64,000 nt of DNA from Progne subis subis (taxonomy: Eukaryota; Chordata; Aves; Passeriformes; Hirundinidae), in contig JAKJHU010000066.1 in NCBI GenBank assembly GCA_022316685.1, forward strand, positions 4,833,913 through 4,897,912, written 5' to 3'. Below are positions 1 through 11,977 of the stretch, piece by piece. Positions within the stretch are counted from its first letter, which is position 1; each line of letters begins with the position of its first letter. A program made the position numbers and the translations under genes. Below the pieces are notes generated by a model. The model was not told the origin of the DNA. It did not search any database and saw only the letters and a list, made by a program, of their open reading frames with translations.

Positions 1-510
1 TCTGCTGTCATCCAGTGGGTATTTGTCCCCCCCACAAGTCACAGCAGAGATCACACAGAGGTGCTGGCCACCCCCTGCTCTGCTCCGCTCCGGGTGGAGA
101 AAACTGAGCAGCGCCAAAGCTGCCTCAGCATCATCTGGGATGAGGCAAAATCCTGTTGTCTCCATCCAAACAACCTCACACACCTGATTTCCCTCCCGCT
201 GCCCCCAAAAGATCCCCCATTCATTGCCCCTGAAGTCCCCTGGATTCCCCTGTGGTCCCTCCCTCACCAATGCATCCTTTCATTTCTTGCCGTATTACCC
301 GAGCCACGCACAGAGGCACACGGTGACACACAGGAGTCACTTCCATCGCCACCCAAAGGACAGAAAACACCTGGTTTTTTGTCGGGACATTCACCTGTAC
401 ACTTCAAGACAACGAGAACAAAGAGGACGAGCCAATTAGAAGAAAGAAAAGGAAGAAGAAATTTAAAAAAAAAATTAAAAATAAGAGAGAGAGACGGAAA
501 ATCTAAGTTA
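1..510. other. Unique sequence, no gene seen
   Basis: Mixed-composition DNA with pyrimidine-rich stretches and a short A-rich patch at about 465-482. A frame stays open through it on the plus strand, but it begins at GTG and shows no domain, so I do not call a gene. No transposon hallmark was seen. Confidence 0.5.
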
Positions 511-790
511 GACTGCGCGGGGATTTTTCTATTATTCTTTTTCCCCCCGCCATTTTACAAGTTTGTTAAAGCAGCGCGGTGTTTAAGTTGCCGAAAGCCG
601 GAGCTGGCTGCGACAGCTCCGGGCTGCAGCGAGAGCAGGCAGCGCTCAAACCCAACATCGCAGCGCCACCTGCAGCGACCGCGCTTGGTGGCAGCTGAAA
701 AACCCCTCAAAACGGGCGAATCCCTAAAAAAACAGCCCGGGGAGAGGGCTGCTAACTCAAAATCTTTTTCCTCCGGGTCTCTTTTTCACC
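511..790. promoter_or_regulatory. CpG-dense patch, possible small CpG island
   Basis: About 18 CpG dinucleotides lie within roughly 210 bases (511-720), close to what the C and G content predicts. The surrounding sequence is clearly CpG-poor. In bird genomes such patches often mark promoters or unmethylated regulatory DNA. No TATA box, splice donor or convincing first exon is visible beside it, and no transcript direction can be assigned. It could also be a GC-rich remnant with no function. Confidence 0.3.
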
Positions 791-1588
791 CCCTTTCTAC
801 CCTCCAGTCTTTCAGGGGCTTCCAACTCGCCCATCTCTGTTGATACACGGGAAGAAAATTGGCCTCTCCTGGGTAGCTGTCACCATCCGTGCTGCTGACA
901 AAGGATGTCTTCATCGCGCTTGCGGAGGGTGGAAAATTCTGTGCAAGCTGGTTTAAAGCTGGGCCAGGGCTCTGCGTTGTCACTGTGACACCTCTGGGAG
1001 GGACAGGGTGAGCCCTGCCCCTAAGGGCTGCTCTTGGCCCGGCCTCGGGGGTGTTACAGTCTCAGATTTTGGCAGTGCTGCCAGCTTCAGGAAGGCTTGA
1101 GCCGATGGAAAATGAGGGAAGAGTGCTACCCTAAAAAAACTGCAAGAGGAGTTTGCAGGGAAGAGCAAGATCGTGTCACTCGGTCACCTTGCCTTCCCCT
1201 TCTTCTGTAGCATCTTTGTGACCAATTTCGGATGATGGGGGGAGAAAAAGCTCTTGGAAGGGTTCCTCTCAGCCACCCTCTGTTTGTGCTTTGCCCAGCA
1301 TTTCTTTGGAGTCCTGGGGGTTTGCACACTGGGTTCTCTGAGAAGCCCAGGGTGTCCTGGCATGGACAGAGATGTGTCACCTGCCCTTTCCCCTCTGTCA
1401 CTGATTTGCTGGACAGCCTCTGACAGCTCCCTTAACTCCCCTGCCAGTCTTTGCAGGGATAATTTTTTTGGGGGGCAGAGTTTTTTATTAGGACATACAT
1501 TAACATTTTATCAGTTATCCAGCATCTCCCTCTTCCCAGCCCTTTAGCAGGCACGATGAACTGTCAAACAGAGGCAAGGTTTGCCTTA
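791..1588. other. Unique sequence, no gene seen
   Basis: Ordinary mixed-composition DNA with no repeat family recognised. Open frames are short (under 100 codons), occur on both strands and show no domain. Confidence 0.5.
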
Positions 1589-1589
1589 C

Positions 1590-1620
<31 letters not shown>

Positions 1621-1640
1621 TTATTTTATTTATTTATTTT
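1589..1640. repeat. (ATT)n microsatellite passing into ATTT
   Basis: About eleven uninterrupted ATT units are followed by TTTTATTTATTTATTTT. It is a simple-sequence repeat expected to vary in length. Confidence 0.95.
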
Positions 1641-4600
1641 AACCACTTGTTTGGATGTTTTTTGAGGGAAGGAAAATCTCCTTTCACATTGTCTCGGGGT
1701 CAAACCCAGCACCTCCCAGGAGCCACACACCTGCGGGGTCTGACTCTCCCATCCCTCTCCAGAGCTCCTCATCAGTGTGTGTTCTAGTCCATGTTAGCAT
1801 CTGGATTCAAACACCAACCCCTCAAGTGACAGGAAGATTCCCAGAGGTTTCCCCTCTTTGCCGCAATTTCATTACTCTTTCCTCCCTTCCCATTCCCTCT
1901 TCTCTGTCCCCCTGCTCCAACTCGAATCTCCCCAGCAAAGTGCCGCTCCCACAGAGGGCTTGCCCTTCCGAGCAGACCCGGGGATGAGAGAGATGCTCAT
2001 TCCCCATCCCCACCCACCCAGAGGGGATTTACGATGCACTCAGGCCGACAGCATCATCTGCTCATCTTCCCACCCCATCCGCCCTCTCCCCGTCCCGACC
2101 GCTCCCTCCTTGCCCTCCCCCTGCAAACTCCCCCGGGGACAATTTTTCCTCCTTCCCCCTTCAAGTATTTGTCGACCATTATCACCTCTGGTCGCACCCA
2201 GGCTGTCATTTGTCCAAACAAAACAGCAGGAGGAGGGACAGAGGAGAGGGGCAGGTGGACAGAGGCAGGGTGAGATGGGAGCCAGGGGAGCAGCCAGGCC
2301 ATAATGATAAGGTGAGCACAAAACCCAGGCTGGGGCTGACCAATTAAATCAGGGGACGCCTGAGAGCGGCCACTCTGAACCGCAGGAGGCGAGTGAAAAG
2401 GGAATAATATTGGAAGTAGGCAGGTGGAGTGATAAGATACAACTGCAGAAAGTCGGACAAATTCATTGTTGTTTCATTTTGGACGACAATACCAGGAGGA
2501 AGAGCAATCAGTCCCTGCTCAGGAGGGCTGGAGAGCTTTGGGGCAAGATAAGGAGTGGGGATGAGATGGAGAAATTGGTAAAGAGTCAGAGGAAAACAGT
2601 CCAGGGGCACGCAGGAGGAGCTGGAGAGTGTCTGGACGGAGAGGGGAAGGCTGGACGCCAGCACTGGGGCTGCTGGATTCACCTGAGGAGAAGCAGCCCT
2701 TAAATCAGAAGAAATCCAAAGGAAAATAGGACAACCTGAAGAAGGCAAGGGGCTTATCCACAGATTTGGGCTTTGCTTTGGGATTTCAGAACCTGGGTCA
2801 ACCTTGCTGCTGATGCAGCTCCTGGGTGATGCTACCAGGAAAGAGACGAGGAGCCAGGGTAGGGCTGCAGGGATTTTCACAGGATTCCCCAGCCTTTACA
2901 GTTGGTAGCACTCCAGGAAGGTCTTTTGGGAAGTTTGCCTCCCTCGATACTGGGCACAGGAAACAGAAAATGCACTTTGCAGCCTCACAAATCTCGCACC
3001 TAATCGTGGACGTCGCTGGAGGCTAATCCTGAACTGGGGGGGTTTGTAAAACCTCTTCCTCGCTTCAGCATTTCTCTCATTCAGGGAACATCCACCCAGC
3101 CACCTACTTCCCAAAACTTTCATGAATAAGGTCTCCCTGCTGCCTGTCAAATTTGGCTCAAACTGCCCCAAATCAGCAGTGGGCCCTATAGACAGCAGGG
3201 GGTGAAAGGTTTGTTTTGTTAGAACCCCAAGCTCCAAGGAAAACCAGAAAAAACACACAAACCAAGCCCAAAATCTGTGATTTTTGTTTTTTTGTTTTTT
3301 TTTCTCCTCACTGCAATTCATGCTTTTTAAGCCGGTTGGAGGCAAGGAGGAGGGGGAAGGTCGGCCCATCTTTTTTAGCACGTGGGGTTGGCAGCACACG
3401 GATTTACCCACTTAGGGAACGTGGGAGACAAGAGAGGGGGAGAAGCAGAAGCTCATCTCGGGATGCAGCGGGAACCCCAGTAAAGAATAGCTGTTCTTAC
3501 GTGTCAGCTCCATCTCCATGGCATCAGAGAGGGAGAACAGAGGGAGAAATGACAGAAAACAGTGGGGAGTGGGGCAGGGAGACTGAGGAGACAAACAGGA
3601 AGGGGAAGAGAAAGATATTTCCCTGATGGGCAGTGTCACTCGTTAAATAGTTGGTGGGGAGTACCCTTGGCTCACAGACTGAGAGATGCTGCTGGGCTCT
3701 TTAGAAAGGGCCTCTTAACATGTTCCCAAATTCTCAAGAGCAGGGTCTTTCTGGAATGCTGAAGCAGGGCTGGTGCAGTCAGCTCTTCCTAAAAAAATTA
3801 ATTAAAAAATAAATATAGTCATATATAAGTGAATATTCACAAGGAGACATCTGCCTCCTCCCCTTTGTTCACCGGTAGGACCTGTGCAAAGCACATGGAA
3901 TTTGCTCTCCTGTTATCCTGGGTGGATTCACCTGTGGTGAAAATGGACTGTGCCAAGAAACAGCTCTGAAGACACGTGACCTCTCTGCAGTGCTACAAAC
4001 TGGCGGTGCAGCGCCTAGAGTGCCCAAATTCCATTTTTTTTCCTTCTAAATCCGTTTTCTTTTTACCGCCTTCCACCTCTGTGCATACAAATTTCCAAGC
4101 AGATTGAGATAACGGTCTGGAATTCAGCCTTTGGCCACAGCCACTGAGGGTGCTTGGGGCCACCACCCACAGCCAAATCAGCAGAATCTGGGGTGTAAGC
4201 CTTCCCCTCTACAGGGGAACACTCTTTAACACATGTCATTCCTATGGATGTTCCCATCACCAGTGTTTATTCTGTTTCTGGGCCATGCTGAGATCTCCCC
4301 CCTCCCTGCTTCCCCCACTTCCCCACCTCATGGAAAGCTCTCCTTAATTCAGGAGCAGCAAAAAGGGCATGAGGGATTTTTCCCTCACCCCGGATTGTTC
4401 TGGTTATTTTTCACCACTCACCCAAACCACCACGTGCTCCTTTTGGGAATCCGTTCATCTCAAATCCCTCCCACGTTTTGGATCATCTGCAACACCTGTA
4501 TGTCTCCCCTTCCTCTTTCCAAACCCACTCCAGGAGCAGGGGATATCTCACATCCTGAAGCTGCTCAGCTCTTGGGTCAAAGCTTTTGAATATAATGACC

Positions 4601-5214
4601 CAACACTCTGGCTAGAGGACACAAAAAGATTTATACTCACACAGTTAAGTTCAGAGCAAAAAGAAGGGAAGTTTATTTTCAACCTCGATTTATATCATTT
4701 CTGGACAATGACCAGGGATTGGAGAATGAGGTCGCTGCCTCTCCGACCCACTGGTTAAACCAGAAGTCCATCAATTGTCCCTCCTCCAAGGAAGAATGTG
4801 ATAACAATCACTTTATTTAAGTTACATGTGTGAGAAACTCCACAAAAAAAATGCAAACTATCAGAAGGCTGAAAGAATAGGACAACACAACACTATCTCC
4901 TCGAGCCCAGGTCACTTTGTGCAGCTCCTGACACCAACGTTCTTATTAAAATCCTGGAATTAAGTTGCTCCATTCAACCCTTTGAAGACATTTGACTTCT
5001 CACCCAAGCAACCGGTTGGAAACTTCCTCCCTCTTCCCTCCCAACACCTCTTGTACAAATCCTCTCTGAAGGAACCAGAACTGCTGCGGAGGTGTGAGCT
5101 GGCCACGCATGTTGTAGCCCTTTATTATCAGGGGACCCCCCACTCAAACGTACAGGGAGATAATGTTAATGGAATGATGCATTTGCTCGGATCTGGAGCT
5201 GTCTCAGAAAGATA
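1641..5214. other. Long unique stretch, no gene seen
   Basis: About 3.6 kb without a recognisable transposon or coding exon. It is pyrimidine-rich around 1850-2170 and purine-rich around 2220-2700. WGATAR-type words occur at scattered places (for example near 2177, 2304 and 2431) but are not tightly clustered. The longest open frames, about 170-180 codons on the minus strand, have low-complexity composition and no domain. Confidence 0.5.
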
Positions 5215-5770
5215 AATGCCGAGGCGAAGCAGAAGCATTTAATCAAAAAATAAACCACCTCAATATGTTGTGTATTATTTTTTTTTTTTTTTCTCTCCTG
5301 AAGAAGCAAAGCTTGGTCCTGTCACAGCATGTTATTTTGCCAGCATTATCTCTGTTATTTCTAAATAATTCCATTTAGTGCTGGTGACGGGTAGGAGGGC
5401 TGAGATACAAAATCAAATTAATTAGAGTGACCCAACAAACTCGTGTTTGCATTGCAAGATGCAACATGGCAGCAAATCTTGCTGAGAACAAATTGCATTC
5501 AAATTAATTTAAGAAAAAAAAATAATAATTTGGGGCAGATCAGGTTTATTTAGGATCAATTTTAATAAGCTAAAATAAAGTCAAGGCAGTGGGTGATACC
5601 ATCAGCCAGTCAAAAGCCAAATTCGACAGAGGTTTATACAGCTGAATGACAGTTACCTTCCAAGCCATTATTAGAAAAGCTGGGGGATTTTTTGGAGTGG
5701 CATGTACAATTAAAAGAGCACCTCAATTACAGCTGCTGGAGATATTAGTAATGAATAAATTATCCACCAG
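5215..5770. promoter_or_regulatory. AT-rich unique block, candidate conserved non-coding element
   Basis: Roughly 550 bases of AT-rich, non-repetitive sequence apart from a T15 run at 5278-5292. It holds several AATTAATT or TAATTA-like homeodomain cores near 5418, 5505 and 5715 and no transposon sequence. Composition and motif content resemble vertebrate developmental enhancers. That is an inference from texture; conservation cannot be assessed from one sequence. Confidence 0.25.
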
Positions 5771-6297
5771 GTTTGACCCTCCCTTCCTTCACATCATCTC
5801 CAAATAATTCATTTCCTTGCCACGCTTCGAGACATTGCATTAAATTCTGCAGCAGAGGAAGGGCAGAAGAGGGGAGCCTGGTGATAGAACCAGGAGTGAA
5901 GGTTTGGGGGGTTCCAAACCAGAAGCAGAATTTGCCAATATTTTCCTGGCGTGTCCCTGAGCCAGTGCTCCTGCCCAGGTCTTTTCTAGTTTTAATGATC
6001 CCATGATTTTTTGCTCATAGCAGGAGCAGATCCTGTTCAGTCCTCATGCCCAGAGTGGGGGCTGGTGTTTGTCCATGTCCTTCTGCATTCCAGAACTTCA
6101 GGAATGGACTCGCAGTGGGCTAAATCATCAGGAGAGCCTTAAGAGCATCGGGTGGGCCTCAGCTGAATGAGGTAAAGCCATGGGAAGCATCAGGTGTGTT
6201 CCTCGTGATGGATTTATCCAGGATATTCCTCATCCACGCTCTGCTCCAGGGCCAGCTGCACTCTCTGAGGCTGGAACACTGTGGTACAGGAGCATCA

Positions 6298-6355
6298 GAG
6301 GGAATTTGATGAGGATCTCCTACAGCAGAGGGAATCTGATGAGGATCTTCTGCAG
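6298..6355. repeat. Two-copy 30-bp tandem duplication
   Basis: The phrase 'gagggaat(t/c)tgatgaggatct' occurs twice, about 30 bases apart, with few differences. It is a small local duplication. Confidence 0.85.
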
Positions 6356-6451
6356 GGCAGCAGGTCTGGAGCGCACAGCAGTGCAGGGAGAATCCCCAGC
6401 CCTGCACGCAGCACAGCCCTGCTTTCATCCTGAGCAGGAGCCACAGGTAAA

Positions 6452-6541
6452 AATCAGAGAATGACAGAACAGTTTGGGTTGGAAGGGACCTTAAAATCCC
6501 ATCCCACTCCCCTCGTGGGCACCTTCCACCACACCAGGAGA
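6452..6541 (-). mobile_element. CR1 LINE 3'-end fragment
   Basis: On the plus strand it reads 'agaacagtttgggttggaa', then a diverged 'ccttaaaatcccatcccac' and 'caccttccaccacaccagg'. This is the reverse complement of the avian CR1 3' untranslated tail, so the element points to the minus strand. Only about 90 bases remain and the edges are approximate. CR1 copies are usually 5'-truncated, as here. Confidence 0.8.
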
Positions 6542-6769
6542 TTTTAAACTCACACTCTGCCCCATGCCACACTTGCTGTACCAGAAATGCCACTTCCAGG
6601 ACACAAACCCTCCTGTTCACGTCTTGTCCCACCAGCAGGTTTTTATTACCCTGATCTAAATGTTTCTTTCACTCCTTCCCCATTACCCCTTACCTCATAG
6701 ACATCAACAGCTGATGGCCAATGTTTGCAGGTACCTGCCTTTCACCGCTGCAAAACGAGCGTGAGATTG

Positions 6770-6905
6770 CAATCTGTACCTGCCAGGCCAGGGCACATTA
6801 CAAAAATTTAAAGGCCTTCCAGTGATTTATGGCTCATTAATCAAGGCCTTTTAATATTTAATTGCAAAGCCACAGGAGTTGTCTTTATTTCTGAAGAATC
6901 TGTTT
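6770..6905. promoter_or_regulatory. AT-rich unique block, candidate conserved element
   Basis: A short stretch with 'ggctcattaatcaaggcc' and 'tttaatatttaattgcaaag', free of transposon sequence and simple repeats. The homeodomain-type TTAAT/TAATT words and balanced composition suggest a regulatory element. The evidence is texture only. Confidence 0.2.
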
Positions 6906-8410
6906 TTGGGGGAATTGGACAATGCGAAACTCGACATATTCTGCACGTCCTGGGACAACAGCCCTCGCTGGAGCAGAGGGAGGGTGGGCAACAGGAGAGG
7001 TAATGTTCAGCTTTTTCCTTATGGCTTTGAGATGCTGCAGTAATTTAAGGTGATAAATTAACCTCCGTTGTTTTCAAGGATCTTGAGAAACCATGAAAGG
7101 CTCATCAGAGGATCACACTAACAATGCCAGCAGGGGCAGAGGAAATGTCCCAGGCAGCAGAGATGGGGGGGAAAACGCAGGATATGGTGAACAAGACCAC
7201 GTCCATCTTACTCCTCATCCCTCCTGTGACTCCATGGGATACTCTGGGAGAGCATTCTCCAAATTCCTGCTGCAGCAGGGAAGGGAGAGCGTTGGGATTT
7301 GGGGATTTGGGGATTTGGGACACCTCCTCGACGAAGCCCAACCCTGGCACCCAGCTGAAGCATCACTGCAGATATCCCTCAGCTTCATGCTCAGGGGCTG
7401 CCATGCCTTGGATAAATGCCTGAATGTTCCCAAAAAGACTAAAAAGCTTTTTTTAAAAAGTTTTTTGGGTTTTTACTTTTGGGGGTTTTTTTGGGTTTTT
7501 TTTTTTTTTTCTGCTGAGCATCGAGGGAGGTTTGGGGGTATCTTGAATGCAAATGTCTCCAGTTAAATGAGATGAATCCTACCCTGTGACTGCAGCAGCA
7601 GAAGAAAAACGACCCTGTGGGCTCCTTGCTGGGACAGCGTGTCCAGAGCTCCTGCTCAGTGAAAGTTTTGTGATGTCTAAAGAGCAAAAAAGGAGAGAAG
7701 GACAGAGGGAAGATCTCTCCCCACACACTGAGCAGGTGGTCCAGGAACTCAGGTCCCCCACCAGCTGAAAAAGTGCTTCTACCCCTGCCAAAACAGCCTG
7801 GGAAGAAATCACATAGTTTTTCCTGACAGTTTTATTTTATGCTTGAAATAAAAGCAATTGCCAGTTTAATCTCATTTGTATGCTCTGTGGTGGAAGTGGA
7901 TTTGGGCATCAGGAGAACTCAGCTTCACCCTGGGCAGTCTGGTGACCTTCAGATGGGAGCGTGTCCCTCCTTCCACTGCTCCTCTTCTTGAATTCGGACT
8001 CAATTTTGGAGCTGTTTTCACCCAGGGCTGCCTCTCATTATGTATGTGGGTGCTGCCTGCCACAGCAGAGATGTGATCTTGCCTGTGGCCTCTGCAGCTC
8101 CTCTAGTACAAATAATAATTTCCATCCCATCTATTCTTTTGTTTGCTACTGATCTATATTAAACAGTTGGTGATGACTACATTTATGGGTGATTATTGCA
8201 CTTATGCTGTGTTAAATCTAAATGTTTGTTTATCTTTATGTGGTCTCTGTGTATACGCTTGCACGGCTTTTAACTTTATGTATTGCAGAGTTCCTTAATT
8301 ATAAAATCAATAAATTTTTTAAACTTATGACTCCTGCACAGAGAGAAACCCACACACCGTCCATGGCTGGGTGCGACAACGATTCTTGCCTTGAGCTTGT
8401 GGCAGAGCAC
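6906..8410. other. Unique sequence, no gene seen
   Basis: No recognisable transposon or exon. A T/G-rich low-complexity tract lies at about 7447-7512. AATAAA words occur near 7848 and 8309 but follow no recognisable gene. Open frames are short and occur in several overlapping phases. Confidence 0.45.
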
Positions 8411-8577
8411 AAACCTCAGCTACAGGAATTGGCACATTTTTTTAGTTTGTTTGGGGTTGGTTTTTGGTTTTGTTTTTTTCTGTCCTCGTAGCAATTAGAT
8501 CAAACCTCAGCTACTGGAATTGACAGGGTTTTTTTAGTTTGTTCGGGGTTTATTTCTTCTGTCCTCGTAGCAATTAG
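8411..8577. repeat. Tandem duplication of about 90 bp
   Basis: Copy 1 spans 8411-8498 and copy 2 spans 8502-8577. Both begin 'aaacctcagctac(a/t)ggaatt' and end 'ctgtcctcgtagcaattag'. The middle T/G-rich part is shorter in the second copy. The good match implies a fairly recent local duplication. Confidence 0.9.
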
Positions 8578-8834
8578 CTTTTTGTTAGTTTGGCTCATCC
8601 TCCAGCTCTCACCAAAGCCTTCCCTCCTCCTGTTCTCCTCAGGCCAGCTCTCAGCTCCTGGCAGGTTTTTAGCTTTGATGAAAGATGTGACCACCGAAGG
8701 TCACAGCCCAGTGGTGGCTCCTGAGTCAGGGCTTGGAGAGCAGGACTCAGTCCCCAGTTTTACCACAGGCATTTCCTGAGTCACATCTACACCGTGGAGA
8801 AGTCCTGGATGGATTTAGAGCCATGCTGGCTCTT

Positions 8835-9280
8835 CCACAGCCTCAATGCACTGCCAGGGGTCGATCCTGTCCCTAAGCATCTCCAGGCTCTTCCTGGATC
8901 CCATCCAGCCCTGCCCTCTGGCAGTGGAAGCCATTCCCTGTGTCCTGTCCCTCCAGGCCTTGTCCCCAGTCTCTCTGCAGCTCTCCTGGAGCCCCTTCAG
9001 GCCCTGGAATGTTCTGGAAGCTCTCCCTGGAATCTTCTCCTCTCCAGGTGAGCACCCCCTGCTCTCCCAACCTGGCTCCCTGGTAACTGAGGGCCTCCAG
9101 CCCTGGAGCAGCTCCACAAATTCCTCTGGATTTGCTCCAGCAGCTCCTAGGTGCTGCTGCTGTTGGACTGGTGGCAGCTCTGCGGGTGGGGTCTCACCTG
9201 AGAGGGACAGAATCCCCCCCTCCCTCCCCTGCTGCCCGAGCTGGGGGATTCTGTGCTGCTGGACCACGTGGCCAGTCTAT
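8835..9280 (-). mobile_element. CR1 LINE fragment, 3' region without the terminal tail
   Basis: The plus strand carries several CR1 landmarks in reverse: 'ccattccctgtgtcctgtcc', 'ctcctggagccccttcagg', 'cttctcctctccagg', and 'ggtggggtctcacctgag' followed by 'agaatccccccctccc'. The element therefore reads on the minus strand. About 450 bases survive. The extreme 3' repeat is missing at the 8835 side, so this is an internal or degraded piece. No reverse-transcriptase domain is intact. Confidence 0.85.
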
Positions 9281-9589
9281 GCTGAGCTGTGTGGAGGAAT
9301 TAGGCTGAGCTGGACACCAAAACCACCCCTCCATCATTTAGGGACAATGCCCAACACCCAAAGAACCCATCTGCTTGGTTCGAGCTCTGCTCTTATTCCT
9401 ATTCCACCCCGTCCATGCCTCATTTTCCCCCTGTGAGGTTCTAGTTACACGTTACAACATTTCTCCCACTGCCAGGAGTCCTGACTGCCCCTCCAGCCAA
9501 TTAAAAGCTGTGAGCTGACAAATCCATCCGTGCCCACTGCCCAGCACAACAGAGGAGCCTCCCACAGAAGCAGGAGCTGTAGCCACTCA

Positions 9590-9785
9590 TGTAAACACGA
9601 GCTAATCAGCAACCAGCATTACAGAAGTGTAGTCAGGTGCTGACCCCAATTTCTTTGATTTCAGGCTGTGTTTCTCAAGCAGCAGCTCAGACCGGCTCTT
9701 TTCTTCGCCACTTACATCTAATTAGGATCCGTGCCCACAACGAGCTGGAGCAGCTCTAATTAAACCAAACCAGGAAGTTGCGTGT
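9590..9785. promoter_or_regulatory. Unique block with TAATTA-type cores, candidate enhancer
   Basis: Includes 'catctaattaggatccgtg' and 'gctctaattaaaccaaacc', two homeodomain-type cores about 40 bases apart, plus 'gagctaatcagcaaccagc'. No repeats were found. The function is inferred from motif content only. Confidence 0.25.
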
Positions 9786-10539
9786 CCGTGGGGATTTCAC
9801 TCAGGTGGGGATTTTTGGCAAAGCTGGAGGTCAGAGGTTCAGTGGGAAGCGACCACCAGAACCCTCACTGTGGACAAAGAGCGGTGTTAACTGTCTCTAA
9901 AAATGTGATATTTGCTCCAGTATAGATGTATCCTATGCTATTATGGGAATTTGGTGAATTTGGTGAAATACATCACTGAATTTGGTGAAATATATGCAAT
10001 AAATACAATAACGTTGTTTGGGCGTGTGCATATCTGAGAAAAACCCGGACCACCAGTTTAATTTCGAAGATCCCATCTTGTCACACCTCAGTCCCTCACA
10101 CTCCCATCAATTCTACCCACAGAAATATCAACACGTGTTCGATCTCACGCAGACTTGCCTGGAATTAGGCAGGTGATCCAGAGAATCGGTAAAAGAGGGA
10201 AAAAGAATAACCTAACTTGGCTAAAATTTCTTAGGATCAGCACAATAACCTCCCTCTACCCAGTACTGGCTCAGAGTTACCTTCTTCATGCCAGACCAGG
10301 AAAAGTGAGGGGTTGTAATTCTGACACTTGGACGAGATGGAGAGAAAGAATCCCAAATAACTGCAGTTCTGAGGGAAAGGAAGGAGCATAACTGATGTTG
10401 GGAAGCAGCCTGTGGATGGAGGTGAGTCCCTGGCTGGAGGTGGAGGCACAAGTCAGCTTTAACCAGGTCCCTTTGGTCCCACGTGGTCAGAAATGCAATA
10501 TCACAACTCACTGGAAAACCTCATTTTTGTTACAGCATT
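9786..10539. other. Unique sequence, no gene seen
   Basis: No transposon hallmark or exon. A short locally repeated phrase, 'gaatttggtgaa', occurs three times at about 9947-9990. Confidence 0.45.
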
Positions 10540-10765
10540 AAAACACATCGGCGGCACAGGCATCCCAGGGACTGCGTAATTTGAAAAAGACACATTCCAG
10601 CAATTACCTTGTTCTTATTTATATTTTTTCCCCCCCTCCTTTGAAATAAAAGCTGATCTTAATGGTTTCAATTATTTTTCATCCAGTCGCTGCCCTAGGA
10701 TGACGCGGAGCTTTAAATAGGCAGGAAATAATTTCCAAGGGGACATTAAATGTATGTTTATGGAG
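10540..10765. promoter_or_regulatory. AT-rich unique block, candidate conserved element
   Basis: Contains 'ccagcaattacctt', 'ggtttcaattatttttcat' and 'ggcaggaaataatttcc', with no transposon sequence. The texture is that of conserved vertebrate non-coding DNA. There is no direct evidence of function. Confidence 0.2.
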
Positions 10766-11477
10766 TAAAATATGTATAAATGCAGACCACAAGAAATGGA
10801 CTGCAAAGCGTTTTATGGAGCTAATTCCATCAGGGGAGGGAAGGAGCCCACAAGTTCACTTGCACAGTTTATAAGGTCAGTGCAATCCCTCACTGGGAAT
10901 TATTTCCTTCTAAATAACTGCTGCCTGACTATTTTTCCGAAACAAATCCCGCATCTTCTAGGTGGAAACTGATCCTAGGCTAAAAGCTCCCCTGGATGTG
11001 GCTGCTTTCCCTCATCCAGAGACGAAACGTGGCCTCCTGAACATGAAGCCAGAATCCAGGAGCTCCAAAATTCTCGGCGCTGGAAGCTCCAAGTCTGCTG
11101 GGTGATTTTGGGAAAGGCTTTTCCTGCTCCAGCCTGCCTCCTTCTGCAATAGCTGGAAGGAGATGTTTCACATAACTCAGCCCACACTGTTGTAAGAAGT
11201 CAATCCAGGAAGACATTTGAGGGTTTGAGAGTTTTCCAAAGCCAAGTCAGGATTTATTTTTTTTTTTAAATCTGGAAGACGTCTCCTGGGACACGAAGAT
11301 GACTTCCGAGCTGGCTCCTGAGTTGGTTATACTTCGTGAGCTTTCAGATGACTTTCCTGTGAATTTTAAGGCTGCTGGCTCCTGGCCAAAAGGAGCTGTG
11401 CTACCTGACAACCCACGGGTCTGCCTGACCTCCTGGTGCCCCAGAGCACCCCATCCACCAGTTCAGCCTTCCTGGGG
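10766..11477. other. Unique sequence, no gene seen
   Basis: Nothing recognisable. Open frames are under 100 codons and occur on both strands. Confidence 0.45.
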
Positions 11478-11977
11478 AAACCGGGACACATCTGCTGGTG
11501 GAACTGGGACAAATCTGCTGATGGAATTGGGATGAATCTGCTGAGGAAATTGGGATGAATCTGCTGATGGAACTGGGATGAATCTGCTGGTGGAATTGGG
11601 ATGAATCTGCTGAGGAAATTGGGATGAATCTGCTGATGGAACTGGGATGAATCTGCTGGTGGAATTGGGATGAATCTGCTGAGGAAATTGGGATGAATCT
11701 GCTGATGGAACTGGGACAAATCTGCTGGTGGAATCGGGATGAATCTGCTGAGGAAATTGGGATGAATCTGCTGATGGAACTGGGACAAATCTGCTGGTGG
11801 AATCAGGATGAATCTGCTGGTGCAATTGGGATGAATCTGCTGATGGAACTGGGACAAATCTGCTGGTGGAATCAGGATGAATCTGCTGGTGCAATTGGGA
11901 TGAATCTGCTGATGCAATTGGGATGAATCTGCTGGGGGAATCAGGATGAAGCTGCTGATGGAATTGGAATGTGTCTG
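11478..11977. repeat. 23-bp minisatellite with three-unit higher-order pattern
   Basis: About 21 copies of a 23-base unit resembling 'gaattgggatgaatctgct' plus four linking bases. Unit types alternate in threes: a 'gatggaactggg' type, a 'ggtggaattggg' type and a 'gaggaaattggg' type. This gives a 69-base higher-order period through much of the array. The first and last units are more diverged. Because 23 is not a multiple of three, every phase is sampled, yet two minus-strand frames stay open throughout; this reflects the stop-free unit and is not evidence of a gene. Confidence 0.95.

Noticed and set aside
61..843. 260-codon open frame on the plus strand
   Set aside because: It begins at GTG, has mixed low-complexity composition and shows no domain. 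It crosses a CpG-dense patch where stop codons are rarer. Most likely chance.
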